The position numbers were made by a program, and so were the translations under genes. From an uncultured Prevotellaceae bacterium (GTDB lineage Bacteria; Bacteroidota; Bacteroidia; Bacteroidales; Bacteroidaceae), in assembly GCA_946188345.1 (NCBI GenBank), contig CAMHUI010000004.1, positions 1-64,000 of the forward strand: a stretch of 64,000 nt of DNA, in the 5' to 3' direction. Positions 28,844 through 39,676 of the stretch are shown here, one piece after another (within the stretch, counting starts at the first letter, position 1; every line of letters starts with the position of its first letter). A model generated the notes under the pieces. The model was not told where the DNA came from and searched no databases. It saw only the letters and a program-made list of their open reading frames with translations.

Positions 28844-29911
28844 ATGGCTGAAAACAAAAACAAACGCCTCGAAGTCATCGACTTGGGAAAAATCATAAAA
28901 GACGCTTGGAATCGCAAATGGTTCATCTTCAAGGCCCTCTGCGTTGCCTTCGTTCTGTCGAGCATCTACATCCTGCCTGTGCCGAGAACCTACACCACAG
29001 AGGTGAAGGTGGCCCCTGAGACTGAAAACTCGCTGTCGGGTGGCGCACTGAGCAACATCATGTCGACCATGGGACTTGACTTCGACCAGATGCAGACCAA
29101 CGATGCCATCTCGCCCATCCTCTACCCCGACCTACTCGACGACAACGGGTTCGCATCGAAGCTCTTCAACATCCACGTTGAGAGTGCCGACGGCGAAATC
29201 AAAACCACCTACTACGACTATCTGGCCAAATACCAGAAGCAGTCGCCCTGGTCGGCTCCTATCCGATGGATGAGGAAGCTCTTCAAGTCCAAGAAGAGTA
29301 GCACTGACGTGCATGAGTTCGACCCCTATTGGATGACAAAGATTGAAGACACCGTGACAAAGAAGCTGCGCAAGAACATCCACATCAGCATCGACAAGAA
29401 GACGGCTGTCATCACTATCAACGTCACCGACCAAGATAAGCTCATCTGCCGCTCGATGGCCGACTCGACACGTCTCGTGCTGATGAACTTCATCACCGAC
29501 TACCGCACCACCAAGGCCCGCTTCGACATGGACTACTACACCGAGCTTGTTGACGAAGCCCGCATGGAATACGAGCAGGCCCGCCAACGCTACGCAGCCT
29601 ATGGCGACTCCCACACCGACGCCTCGCTGCCCAGCGTGCGCTCCAGACTCGACGACCTGGAGAACGACATGCAGCTGAAATACAACACCTACAGCACCCT
29701 AAGTGCCCAGCAACAGGCCTCAAAAGCAAAGGTGCAGGAACGTACGCCGGCCTTCACGCTCGTCAAAGGCGCTGCCGTGCCCATCAGACCGACAGGACCG
29801 AAGCGCGTCTACTTCGTATTCGGCATGCTCATGCTCACCTTCTTCGGATGCTTCGTCTACATCGAGAAAGAAGAGATACGTAAGTTCTTCAAACCAGCAG
29901 AAGAAAGTTGA
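28844..29911 (+). CDS. Wzz/chain-length determinant family protein
   Basis: N-terminal and C-terminal TM segments flanking periplasmic region; VPIRPTGPKRVYFVFGMLML. Confidence 0.8.
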   Translation: MAENKNKRLEVIDLGKIIKDAWNRKWFIFKALCVAFVLSSIYILPVPRTYTTEVKVAPETENSLSGGALSNIMSTMGLDFDQMQTNDAISPILYPDLLDDNGFASKLFNIHVESADGEIKTTYYDYLAKYQKQSPWSAPIRWMRKLFKSKKSSTDVHEFDPYWMTKIEDTVTKKLRKNIHISIDKKTAVITINVTDQDKLICRSMADSTRLVLMNFITDYRTTKARFDMDYYTELVDEARMEYEQARQRYAAYGDSHTDASLPSVRSRLDDLENDMQLKYNTYSTLSAQQQASKAKVQERTPAFTLVKGAAVPIRPTGPKRVYFVFGMLMLTFFGCFVYIEKEEIRKFFKPAEES

Positions 29912-29944
29912 TTATAGAGTGTTCAGTCAAGTGATTAGCAACTC

Positions 29945-31471
29945 ATGAAGCCTGCAGAAAGAGCCATCGTCAACACCGCCGCACAGCACATCAGGTCCAT
30001 CCTGAATGTGTTGCTGTCGCTCTATTCCACACGTCTGGTGCTGGTGGCCTTGGGAGAGCGCTCCTTCGGCACGTTCTCGCTGGTGGCTGGCGTCGTCGTC
30101 ATGCTGGGATTCCTGACCAATGCGATGGTCATAACAACCCAGCGCTACCTCTCTTTCTATCATGGCAAAGAGCAACTGTCACGACTGAAGATATTCTTCT
30201 CCAACAGCCTCTTCCTGCATCTCGTCATCGGAACAGTCCTCGTTGGACTAATGGTGTGTCTGACTCCCTTGGTGTCGCTGCTGAACATCACCCCCGATCA
30301 GCTACCGGCAGCCAAGAAAGTCTATCTGCTGATGGCGCTGTCCCTCCTCTTCACTTTCATCGCCGCCCCCTATCGTGCGCTCTTCATCGCCCGCGAGAAC
30401 ATCGTCTACATCTCCATCATCGACGTACTCGACGGAGTATTCAAGCTGTTGCTGGCCTTCATGTTGCTGCACATCAACGGCGACCGGCTCATTGCCTATG
30501 CCTGCATGATGGTGGGCATCATGGCGTTCAACTACCTGGCCTTTGCCCTCTATGCCCACGCAAAGTTTGAGGAAGGCTTGCTCTGGCCACAACGGAAAAG
30601 CATCAGCCGACGCATACTGAAAGAAATCAGCAGTTTTGCCGGATGGACCATCTACAGCATGGGATGCGTCATCGGACGGACACAAGGCATTCACGTCGTA
30701 CTGAACAACTTCTTCGGAACCATCATCAATACCGCTTACGGATTGTCCCTTCAGGTATTCACTGCAGTGCAGTTCATAGCCCAGGCAGTCATCAATGCCA
30801 TGAGTCCGCAGATTGTCAAGGCAGAAGGCGCCAATGACCGCAAGCACATGCTCAGCCTGGCTGCCACAACCAGTAAGTTCGCCTATCTGTTGCTGGCTTT
30901 AATCGTCATCCCCATCATCTTTGAGATGCCCAACATCCTTGACGTCTGGCTAAAGAAAGTTCCTGACAATTGTGTCACCTTATGCCGTATCATTCTCATA
31001 TCGGCGCTCGTTGATCAGACTACGATAGGACTGAATATTGCCAATCAGGCCATCGGAAAAATCAGAGACTATTCGCTCGTTATCAACACTCTGAAGCTTT
31101 CAACACTGATATTCATATGGTTGACGCTCAGCAAAGGATATACCGTAACTATGGCCATGATGTGGTTCATCATCATCGAACTGGCAGGAGCCCTCATCAG
31201 ACTACCTTTCTTGAAAGCATTGGCAGGACTCTCCATCAGAGACTACTCCACCAAGGTATTCTTGCGCATCGCTCCCCCTACCATTATCACCAGCCTCTCC
31301 TGCTGGGTGATAATCAACCAGATTGATTTTCCCTTCCGCTTCTTGCTGACAATAACCATAGCCATCATCATAGGATTGGCAACCATCTGGACTACCAGCC
31401 TCACCTCAGAAGAGAAAGACATGACAAAGATGTTGGCAAATAAAGTTTTTAGAAGAAATAAAAATGGGTGA
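29945..31471 (+). CDS. Polysaccharide flippase / MATE-like exporter (Wzx-like)
   Basis: 508 aa, ~12 TM segments; position in EPS cluster. Confidence 0.8.
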   Translation: MKPAERAIVNTAAQHIRSILNVLLSLYSTRLVLVALGERSFGTFSLVAGVVVMLGFLTNAMVITTQRYLSFYHGKEQLSRLKIFFSNSLFLHLVIGTVLVGLMVCLTPLVSLLNITPDQLPAAKKVYLLMALSLLFTFIAAPYRALFIARENIVYISIIDVLDGVFKLLLAFMLLHINGDRLIAYACMMVGIMAFNYLAFALYAHAKFEEGLLWPQRKSISRRILKEISSFAGWTIYSMGCVIGRTQGIHVVLNNFFGTIINTAYGLSLQVFTAVQFIAQAVINAMSPQIVKAEGANDRKHMLSLAATTSKFAYLLLALIVIPIIFEMPNILDVWLKKVPDNCVTLCRIILISALVDQTTIGLNIANQAIGKIRDYSLVINTLKLSTLIFIWLTLSKGYTVTMAMMWFIIIELAGALIRLPFLKALAGLSIRDYSTKVFLRIAPPTIITSLSCWVIINQIDFPFRFLLTITIAIIIGLATIWTTSLTSEEKDMTKMLANKVFRRNKNG

Positions 31472-31500
31472 AATCCCACAAAAGAAATCATAGGATTTAT

Positions 31501-32703
31501 ATGCAAATACGTCTCGACAGACTTCCATGGTTACAAGTGCTTGCCAGCAGTTGCATCGTCGTGCAGGCAAGTGTGACGTTCAACATCTTCGGATTCCTGC
31601 AGCCTGTGTCGTATCTTGTCCTCTTCATGACATTGCTATTCTTTCTCGTCATGGTCCTTCTTTTCTGCCGGACACCCAAGATGTCATTATTCGATTTCGC
31701 CTGCACAATGTTCTTCACATTGTTATTATCTTTCACCATAGTCAACGGTACCGACATTAAGGACTGCATATATATATGCGCAGGAGTGTTGCTGACAATT
31801 CTCATGTTTAACTACTTCCGCAACAACCTGAAACTGATCATCCTGAGCATGGGCATCACGTTTTCATTGTTAGCCTATGCAAATATAGCCCTGATGCTGA
31901 TGTTCCCCGACTGGATCTTCATGACTGACGAATGGGACAGCTATCTGCTAGGAGGCAACTATAATTCTATCGGAATCCGACTCATCACGGCCATCATCGT
32001 CAACTACGTCTGTGTGAGATACTACAGGAAATGGATACTAAACCTAATCCTGCTCATCATTATCTCCATAGGCACCCTTATACTGGTGGGGTCAATGACT
32101 GCCACAACAGGTGTCATCCTCTTCACCCTCACTTGCTTTATACCTTCTGTTCGGCTGCAGAAGATTGCCTTTATCACTTTCTTCATCTTTTACGTGCTGT
32201 TCCAAATTGGCGTATGCTTTCAGGGTGAAGGCCTGCAAGACAACCCGCTTGCAGTATATTTCATACAAGACATCTTAGGAAAAAACCTGACCTTTACCAA
32301 CCGCACGGTACTCTGGGATGCAGCCGCCAGAATGTTCTGGCAGTCACCAGTCATCGGATATGGATTTGTGGATACCGATTGGTACAATGCGCACATGGCC
32401 TCCTTTGCCATTGGCCCACACAACTATATCTATAGCATCCTGCTGAACGGGGGCATCATTCTGATACTTGTCTTCATCAGCATTGTCGCCTTGGCCTTCC
32501 GCCGTATTTGGCCCAACCTCGACAGAACGGGGGGAGCATTACTGCTGGGATTTACGACCGTGCTTTTCATGGAAACAATGGAGGTTTATCCCCACTTCTT
32601 TAATTTTCTGCTCTTGGCACTCATCTTCTATTATCCCGAGTTGAAGACGACTTGGGAAACAGAAAATCCACAAGAAAACCTTGAAGAAACCGAAAACATA
32701 TGA
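31501..32703 (+). CDS. O-antigen ligase/polymerase-like membrane protein (Wzy-like)
   Basis: Multi-TM; VIGYGFVDTDWYNAHMASFAIGPHNYIYSILLNGG. Confidence 0.7.
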   Translation: MQIRLDRLPWLQVLASSCIVVQASVTFNIFGFLQPVSYLVLFMTLLFFLVMVLLFCRTPKMSLFDFACTMFFTLLLSFTIVNGTDIKDCIYICAGVLLTILMFNYFRNNLKLIILSMGITFSLLAYANIALMLMFPDWIFMTDEWDSYLLGGNYNSIGIRLITAIIVNYVCVRYYRKWILNLILLIIISIGTLILVGSMTATTGVILFTLTCFIPSVRLQKIAFITFFIFYVLFQIGVCFQGEGLQDNPLAVYFIQDILGKNLTFTNRTVLWDAAARMFWQSPVIGYGFVDTDWYNAHMASFAIGPHNYIYSILLNGGIILILVFISIVALAFRRIWPNLDRTGGALLLGFTTVLFMETMEVYPHFFNFLLLALIFYYPELKTTWETENPQENLEETENI

Positions 32704-33968
32704 AACAGATAAAGATTGCCGTCATCGGCCTTGGATATGTCGGACTGCCTTTAGCCCGACTGTTTTCTACAAAATATCCCACCATCGGCTATGACCTGAA
32801 CCAAGAGCGTGTCGACGCCCTCATGCAGGGTCATGACGCTACGCTCGAAGTAAGCGACGAACTGCTTCAGGAAGCCATCACCAAGCATGGATTCCGATGC
32901 ACAACCAATCTCGATGAGATTCGTGACAGCAACTTCTATGTTATAGCCGTTCCCACCCCTGTCGATCAGAACAACCGGCCCGACCTGCGTCCGCTGTGGG
33001 GCGCCTCAGAAACCGTAGGAAAGGTTATCAGCAAAGGCGACATCGTCGTCTACGAGTCAACCGTATACCCAGGGGTAACCGAAGAAGAATGTCTTCCCGT
33101 CGTAGAACGGGTAAGCGGACTGAAGTTCAACGTTGACTTCTTTGCCGGCTACTCACCCGAGCGCATCAATCCGGGCGACAAGCAGCACACCGTGGAGAAG
33201 ATCAAGAAGGTGACATCGGGTTCGACACCTGAGGTGGCTGATATTATTGACGATGTCTACAACTCAGTCCTTGTCAACGGCACCCATAAGGCACCCTCTA
33301 TCCGCGTGGCCGAAGCATCGAAGATTATAGAGAACTCCCAGCGCGATGTCAACATTGCCTTCATGAACGAACTGGCAAAGATATTCAATGCCATGGGCAT
33401 CGATACCCATGACGTCATTGAGGCTGCCTCCAGCAAATGGAACTTCATCAAGCTCTCGCCGGGGCTTGTCGGCGGTCACTGCATCTCGGTCGACCCCTAC
33501 TATCTCATCCAGAAGGCACAGGTTTATGGCGTTCTGCCGCGCATCATGTCGAATGCACGCCGACTCAACGACGGCATGGGCGACTATGTGGCTCAGCAGA
33601 CCATCAAGCTCATGAATAAGAAAGGTGTCTTGGTAAAAGACGCCAACATCCTCATTCTCGGCATTACGTTCAAGGAAAACTGTCCTGACATCCGCAACAC
33701 CAAGGTTGTAGACATCTATCACACGCTGCAGGAATACACCGACAACATCACCATCTTCGACCCATGGGCCGACCCCGTCAGGGTAAAACATGAATATGGA
33801 ATCTGCATCGACAGCCAGCTCAGCGGCGGAAGGTTTGACGCCATCATTTTGGCCGTGGCCCACCACGAGTTCCTTGGCTTAGACTTAAAGAGCTTGCTTA
33901 ACGAAAATGGCGTCATTTACGATGTAAAAGGCATCTTGCCCCGAGACATCATCGACGGAAGATTATAA
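32700..33968 (+). CDS. Nucleotide sugar dehydrogenase (UDP-HexNAc/UDP-Glc dehydrogenase family, TviB/WbpO-like)
   Basis: IAVIGLGYVGLPLARLF NAD motif; GLVGGHCISVDPYYLIQKA; ATGA overlap with upstream gene. Confidence 0.9.
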   Translation: MKQIKIAVIGLGYVGLPLARLFSTKYPTIGYDLNQERVDALMQGHDATLEVSDELLQEAITKHGFRCTTNLDEIRDSNFYVIAVPTPVDQNNRPDLRPLWGASETVGKVISKGDIVVYESTVYPGVTEEECLPVVERVSGLKFNVDFFAGYSPERINPGDKQHTVEKIKKVTSGSTPEVADIIDDVYNSVLVNGTHKAPSIRVAEASKIIENSQRDVNIAFMNELAKIFNAMGIDTHDVIEAASSKWNFIKLSPGLVGGHCISVDPYYLIQKAQVYGVLPRIMSNARRLNDGMGDYVAQQTIKLMNKKGVLVKDANILILGITFKENCPDIRNTKVVDIYHTLQEYTDNITIFDPWADPVRVKHEYGICIDSQLSGGRFDAIILAVAHHEFLGLDLKSLLNENGVIYDVKGILPRDIIDGRL

Positions 33969-35126
33969 CTACGACTTTTGAATAACAGATAAATACGTTT
34001 GATATATTTGCTGAGTATTTCTAAGAGATGTGAACAGCTTCATTGCCCTATTTCTTCCATTCTCAGAGATACTCAGCATTCTCGTTCTATCTTCTATCAA
34101 CAAACGCATGAGCCTTGCAAGCTCCTCAACATCCCCTAAATGATAGATGAAGCCAGAAATACCTTTCTCCACAATCTCTTGATTAGCACCAGAGTCAGAT
34201 GCAATTACAGCCAAATTATGCATCATGTATTCTATTGTAACCCTGCCAAAAGCCTCAAAACTGGACAGCATCAAGCCTGCATCCATCTGACTCAAATGGA
34301 AACTGATATTATCGCTCTCACCCTGGAATGTGATATAGTCTGATAAACTATTTTCTTTTATAAAATTCTCAAGTTCCTGGGCATATACGATTTCCTCCAT
34401 ACCAATGAAAGACAAATGGAAATTTTTTACTCCCCATCGATTAACAAGAATATCCACAGCGCGAAGTGATTCCAACTGATTCTTCTGCGAAGACAACAAC
34501 CCCACCATGCAGAATTGAAAAACACTATTTTGGTGACGTGCTGCAAATTGCTCGTCTGGAGGAAGTACACCATTATATATCATCTCAATTTTCTCTGCGG
34601 GAATTCTGTCAGAATAATAACTCTTCAATGACTTGGATATAGCTATAAATACATCGCTCTGCTTATACAACCACTTTTCATAGCTATTCCCCAATAACGA
34701 TACCAGCCCCAGTCCTAACTCTCCGAATTCTCTCAGATGCCATACGTGTGGCGTATGCTTTACCCTACTGAGTAATGCTCCAAGACTGATTACACTTCCA
34801 TTACTGTGTATTACGTCAAAACGAACGGCACGCAACTTCCATAATATATATGGATACCACAGAAGATTAGACAGGCATTTCAAATAGCTCTTCCAGTTTC
34901 GTCTTTCCTTGAACCAATAGAAACGATAGCAGAAACATTCAATATGTTGCTCCTGACACGTTTTGAAAAGATTACGTTTCGCATAGGCTGGGTGCACTAA
35001 AGGCATCAGTACTATCGGCTCAATCTGATAGTTTTCCCTCAGTTCCAACATAAGTCTGAGCATAGAACTGTTAGCTCCTGCCATGACAACGGTATGTGTC
35101 ACAAACAAAACGCGTAGTCTTCCCAT
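33969..35126 (-). CDS. Glycosyltransferase family 1/4-like
   Basis: GT-B pattern: AGANSSMLRLMLEL, MVGLLSSQKNQLESLRAVDIL, SSFEAFGRVTIEYMMHNLAVIAS. Confidence 0.85.
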   Translation of the reverse strand: MGRLRVLFVTHTVVMAGANSSMLRLMLELRENYQIEPIVLMPLVHPAYAKRNLFKTCQEQHIECFCYRFYWFKERRNWKSYLKCLSNLLWYPYILWKLRAVRFDVIHSNGSVISLGALLSRVKHTPHVWHLREFGELGLGLVSLLGNSYEKWLYKQSDVFIAISKSLKSYYSDRIPAEKIEMIYNGVLPPDEQFAARHQNSVFQFCMVGLLSSQKNQLESLRAVDILVNRWGVKNFHLSFIGMEEIVYAQELENFIKENSLSDYITFQGESDNISFHLSQMDAGLMLSSFEAFGRVTIEYMMHNLAVIASDSGANQEIVEKGISGFIYHLGDVEELARLMRLLIEDRTRMLSISENGRNRAMKLFTSLRNTQQIYQTYLSVIQKS

Positions 35127-35390
35127 TGTTTTAAATGCCTTAATATATGTTTAGCGGGCTCCGCCTAATTCTTGTATACTTGTCTTATTCTACTCAAATT
35201 AGAAAATCATGTTATTATAATAACGCAACAAAAACGTGATTATTGTATGCAAAACCAGTAATCATATCCTGTAACCAGAGAAATACAAAAATAGCTGCAA
35301 ATGTTTGGCAGTTCAAAATTAAATGATTAACTTTGTCAATAAATACTGGTTACAAAGAATGATATATCATCTTATCCCCAGCCAAATGTA

Positions 35391-36317
35391 ATGAGTAGCA
35401 TCAAGATTGCAACCCTCCTGACCGTTTATAACCGCAAGCAGAAGACTCTTTCCTGTCTGCAGCATCTGTTTGCCGCCATTGCTTCCTGTCAGCAGCTGAC
35501 CGGCCGGCAGCTTCAGGTGACGGTCTTCATCACCAACGACGGTTGCACCGACGGAACAGAGGAAGCCATCAAGAATCTGTATCCCCAAGAGGATATCCAT
35601 ATCATACAAGGCTCCGGCAACCTCTTCTGGGCCGGAGGCATGCGATTGGCCTGGCAGACAGCTATCGATAGCGGCCAGACATGGGACTACTTCCTACTGC
35701 TGAACGACGACACCGATGTCAGGGAAAACGTCTTCGAACAATTGTTTGAAGCCCAGCAGAAAGGTTTGGCAACGAAGGGCATCAACGGCATTGCGTCAGG
35801 CATCACCTGCGACAAGAACAATCCCGAACAAATCACCTACGGAGGCTTCATTTTCGCCAACAAAACCAAGGGACGCCACACGCTGGCACTTCCCACAGGA
35901 CAGCCGCAGGAAATAGACCTTGCCCACGCCAACATTCTTCTTATCCACAAGCAGGTAGTCGACACCATCGGCATCTTCCACGACGGCTTCCTGCACGGCT
36001 GTGCCGACCATGACTACAGCCTCATGGCCCAACGTCACGGCATCCCCATTATGGCAACCGCTCAGGTATGCGGGGCATGCGACTACGACCATGAGTCCAG
36101 CGAAGATGAGATTCTGCAACTCAGAAAGATGTCACTGGCTGAAAGAAAGAGATTCATCAACTCCCCCACTCACTCCGACAGAGACTATCTGCTCCTCATC
36201 CGACGCCATATGCCCATGCGATATCCCATGGCAGTACTGCTGCGACGCATTCGGCTCTATTGCCCTACGGCATACTATTGGATAACGAACCTCAGAGGTA
36301 TTTACAAGACTGAATAG
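35391..36317 (+). CDS. Family 2 glycosyltransferase
   Basis: [39 protein letters not shown]. Confidence 0.85.
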   Translation: MSSIKIATLLTVYNRKQKTLSCLQHLFAAIASCQQLTGRQLQVTVFITNDGCTDGTEEAIKNLYPQEDIHIIQGSGNLFWAGGMRLAWQTAIDSGQTWDYFLLLNDDTDVRENVFEQLFEAQQKGLATKGINGIASGITCDKNNPEQITYGGFIFANKTKGRHTLALPTGQPQEIDLAHANILLIHKQVVDTIGIFHDGFLHGCADHDYSLMAQRHGIPIMATAQVCGACDYDHESSEDEILQLRKMSLAERKRFINSPTHSDRDYLLLIRRHMPMRYPMAVLLRRIRLYCPTAYYWITNLRGIYKTE

Positions 36318-36331
36318 AAGAAACATCAGAT

Positions 36332-37555
36332 ATGAAGAAGATATTATTGGTATTCGGCACCCGGCCCGAGGCCATCAAGATGGCCCCGCTGGTGATTGCC
36401 CTGAAGCAAGACGCACGTTTCGAGACCATTGTTTGTGTCACCGGACAGCACCGGGAGATGCTCGATCAGGTACTTCAGATTTTCGACATCACACCCGAGT
36501 ACGACCTGAACATCATGCGGCAGGGGCAAGACCTCTACGACGTGACGGCCCGTGTGCTTACCGGCATGCGCGACGTGCTGAAAGAAGTGCAGCCCGACGT
36601 CGTGTTGGTCCACGGCGACACCACCACCTCCACAGCTGCCGCACTGGCGGCCTTCTACCAGCAAATACCCGTAGGCCATGTAGAAGCCGGACTGCGCACC
36701 CACAACATCTACAGCCCCTGGCCTGAGGAGATGAACCGTCAGATAACAGGCCGCATCGCCACCTATAACTTCGCACCTACGCCACTCTCGGCCGAAAACC
36801 TGAAGGCTGAGCAAGCACACGGAAAGATATTCATCACGGGCAACACCGTCATCGATGCCCTCCACATGGTGGTTGACCGGCTGAAGAGCGACCCCGCACT
36901 GGCAAAGGCCCAAGAGGAAGTCTTACACAATGCAGGCTACGACGTCGCCAGATTAAACGCTACGCCTGCCATTGACTCTAAACTCTCAACTCTAAACTCT
37001 GAACAGCAACAGCGAAAACTGGTGCTGATCACCGGCCATCGCCGCGAGAACTTCGGCGAAGGCTTCATCAGCATGCTGACAGCCATGAAGGACCTCTCAG
37101 AGAAGTACCCCGATGTAGACTTTGTCTACCCGATGCACCTCAACCCCAACGTCCGGAAGCCCATCCATCAAGTCTTCTCCGGCATGGAGTCACTCTCCTT
37201 GGGCGAGGGCTGGGGAGAGGCCCACAACTTCTTCTTCATTGAGCCCCTGCAGTATCTTGAATTTGTCTATCTGATGGAAAAGTCGACCCTTGTCCTGACC
37301 GACAGCGGCGGCATCCAGGAAGAAGCTCCCGGCCTGGGCAAGCCCGTGCTCGTGATGCGCGATACCACCGAGCGCCCCGAGGCCTTGGAGGCTGGCACCG
37401 TGAAACTCGTCGGCACCGACTACAGTCTCATCGTGAGCGAAGTGAGCCGGCTACTCGACGACGCAGAGGCCTACCGACAGATGAGCCATGCCGTCAATCC
37501 CTATGGCGACGGTCTGGCCTGCCAGCGCATCATCAACACGCTATCAGAAGAATAA
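36332..37555 (+). CDS. wecB: UDP-N-acetylglucosamine 2-epimerase (non-hydrolyzing)
   Basis: [65 protein letters not shown]. Confidence 0.95.
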   Translation: MKKILLVFGTRPEAIKMAPLVIALKQDARFETIVCVTGQHREMLDQVLQIFDITPEYDLNIMRQGQDLYDVTARVLTGMRDVLKEVQPDVVLVHGDTTTSTAAALAAFYQQIPVGHVEAGLRTHNIYSPWPEEMNRQITGRIATYNFAPTPLSAENLKAEQAHGKIFITGNTVIDALHMVVDRLKSDPALAKAQEEVLHNAGYDVARLNATPAIDSKLSTLNSEQQQRKLVLITGHRRENFGEGFISMLTAMKDLSEKYPDVDFVYPMHLNPNVRKPIHQVFSGMESLSLGEGWGEAHNFFFIEPLQYLEFVYLMEKSTLVLTDSGGIQEEAPGLGKPVLVMRDTTERPEALEAGTVKLVGTDYSLIVSEVSRLLDDAEAYRQMSHAVNPYGDGLACQRIINTLSEE

Positions 37556-37564
37556 AGAAAGGCT

Positions 37565-38647
37565 ATGCTACATATTGCGCTTATAGACGACTCCTACCCC
37601 ATCAACACCCGCAACGAGAAGATACTCAACTCCCTCGCCGCCCACTACGGCGAGGAGGTGAAGCTTTCTGTCATCACATGGGACAGAAGCAACCGATATA
37701 CTGGCGACATCCCGGGATACTACGTCTACAAACGCGACTCTGCCTATGGCAACAAGACGCGCAAACTGCTCAACCTGTGGGGCTATCGCCGTTTCTGCCA
37801 TGAGACAATCCACTGGCTGAAACCCGACGTCGTTATCGCCTCCCATTGGAACAACCTGGTTTCGGTTCCGCGTCTCGACCGCAGCCGGCAGATGTTCATC
37901 TACGAGAACCTTGACGTCCCCACCGAAGCCTACCTGCTGCGCAAGGCATCGACACTGCTGGAGCATTGGCACCTGCGCCGCGTCGACCTCATCATCCACG
38001 CCTCACGGTTCTTCCGGCAGCTTTACTCTCCACGGATACCACAGATAGTCCTTGAGAACAAACCCGCCATGGCTACTGAGCCACAGGAGCACTGTCTCCA
38101 CCAGCCTATCCGCATAGCCTACATCGGTGCCCTCCGATACATCGACATGCTCCGGCGCCTCGTGGATGCCGTCAGGGGAGAGGAACGCATCCAGCTATTC
38201 TTCCATGGGGGTGGGCATGCACTGGAAAAATTAAAAGAATATGCCGACGGCGAAGACAACATTGTCTTCACAGGGTATTACCAATACGAACAGATTACCG
38301 AACTCTACCGACAGACAGACATTGTATGGGCTGCCTATCCCAACAAAGACTTCAACGTGAAGTATGCCATCTCGAACAAGTTCCACGAGTCGCTAGCCTT
38401 CACCGTTCCAGCCATCTACTCCGAGCAGACCTGTCTGGGTGACTTCGTAGAAAGGCATGGTATCGGCATCACCATCAACCCCAATTCCGCCGAAGACATC
38501 AGAAAACGGCTGCTGGAGGTGTGCAACGGAGCGTATGACATGGGAAAGATGCAACAAAGACTGTTGGAATTCCAACAAAAACAGACTACCTGGGATGAGG
38601 ACTTCCTGCAGGTAGTCAATGCCATCGACCACTCCCGGAAACCCTAA
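37565..38647 (+). CDS. Glycosyltransferase-like protein
   Basis: GT-B-like; RIAYIGALRYIDMLRRLVDAV...NIVFTGYYQYEQITELYRQTDIVWAAYP. Confidence 0.75.
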   Translation: MLHIALIDDSYPINTRNEKILNSLAAHYGEEVKLSVITWDRSNRYTGDIPGYYVYKRDSAYGNKTRKLLNLWGYRRFCHETIHWLKPDVVIASHWNNLVSVPRLDRSRQMFIYENLDVPTEAYLLRKASTLLEHWHLRRVDLIIHASRFFRQLYSPRIPQIVLENKPAMATEPQEHCLHQPIRIAYIGALRYIDMLRRLVDAVRGEERIQLFFHGGGHALEKLKEYADGEDNIVFTGYYQYEQITELYRQTDIVWAAYPNKDFNVKYAISNKFHESLAFTVPAIYSEQTCLGDFVERHGIGITINPNSAEDIRKRLLEVCNGAYDMGKMQQRLLEFQQKQTTWDEDFLQVVNAIDHSRKP

Positions 38648-38654
38648 TTGGCTT

Positions 38655-38752
38655 CCTCATTTCCCATTTCTCATTGGCTTACCCTTCGGCCGCCAACCTT
38701 CGGTTCCTCATTTCTCATTTCTCATTCCTCATTCCTCATTTCTCATTTCTTC
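38655..38752. repeat. Degenerate TCATTTC/TCATTCC heptamer repeats
   Basis: cctcatttctcatttctcattcctcattcctcatttctcatttc. Confidence 0.8.
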
Positions 38753-39561
38753 TGGTACACCCTGACCCAGTCTACCTGCGTCTCGTACGTGAAGTCCTTG
38801 TCGTATGGCTTGGCCCAGCCACCTGGCTTTCCTAATGCCTGGTTGAGGATGATATAGAACGGATGGTCGAAAGGCCACTGTCCGTTGCGCAGTTGCTCGG
38901 GGGCATTACTCTTGCGATAGGTAAACGTCGGAACGCCGTCGATATAGAACCTCAGCTCCGTGGGTGTCCATTCCACACCGTAGACATGCCAGCCCGCCAC
39001 ACGCTTCTTGACGTTGTGTGTCTTCGGCTGTGTCTGGCGCTTCACGCCCACCACGTTGGTCCAATAGGTATGCACCGTCTGATAGGCTATATTCTGCCTG
39101 TCTATCGTTTCGAAGATATCAATTTCTCCCCCCTTGGGATGGTCCTCGCATGGAGGCTGGGGCATGAGCCAGAAGGCCGGGAAGTTTCCGTCGTGGCGGC
39201 GCGTCTTCATACGGGCCTCAACCAGTCCATACTGGAACGAATAGAGTCCGAGCGACTTGATGCCTCCTGTCAGCATAGGAACGGTATCGGCCTGAAGGTC
39301 GTCGTTGGCCATGGCGCGCATCAACAGTTTACCGTTGCGCACCTCCACCAACCGCTCGTCGTTGCTCATGAAGCGGTTCCACGTAGCGGCCTGACGCACA
39401 CACCGACGCCACTTCGAGGCATCAGGCTGGCTGCCAGCGCCATCAAACTCATCATGAAACACCAGCTGATAGCCGTCCTTCTGCTGCTGAGCATTCACAT
39501 CACTCCCCGTCAGCAGCAACGCTGCCGACAGAGCCGCCAAGACAAAGCATTTATTCTTCAT
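38743..39561 (-). CDS. Glycoside hydrolase family 16
   Basis: GGEIDIFETIDRQ catalytic ExDxxE; VYGVEWTPTELRFYIDGVPTFTY; signal peptide MKNKCFVLAALSAALLLTG. Confidence 0.88.
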   Translation of the reverse strand: MKNKCFVLAALSAALLLTGSDVNAQQQKDGYQLVFHDEFDGAGSQPDASKWRRCVRQAATWNRFMSNDERLVEVRNGKLLMRAMANDDLQADTVPMLTGGIKSLGLYSFQYGLVEARMKTRRHDGNFPAFWLMPQPPCEDHPKGGEIDIFETIDRQNIAYQTVHTYWTNVVGVKRQTQPKTHNVKKRVAGWHVYGVEWTPTELRFYIDGVPTFTYRKSNAPEQLRNGQWPFDHPFYIILNQALGKPGGWAKPYDKDFTYETQVDWVRVYQKK

Positions 39562-39676
39562 AGACAAAGCGTTACAAGGTTCTGACAGCAAAGGAAACAA
39601 AAAAAATCTACATGGCAAAATAAAAGTAAGGAATTAACACAATAGTTTGGCACTTTTTCTGTTATTATATATAGAT

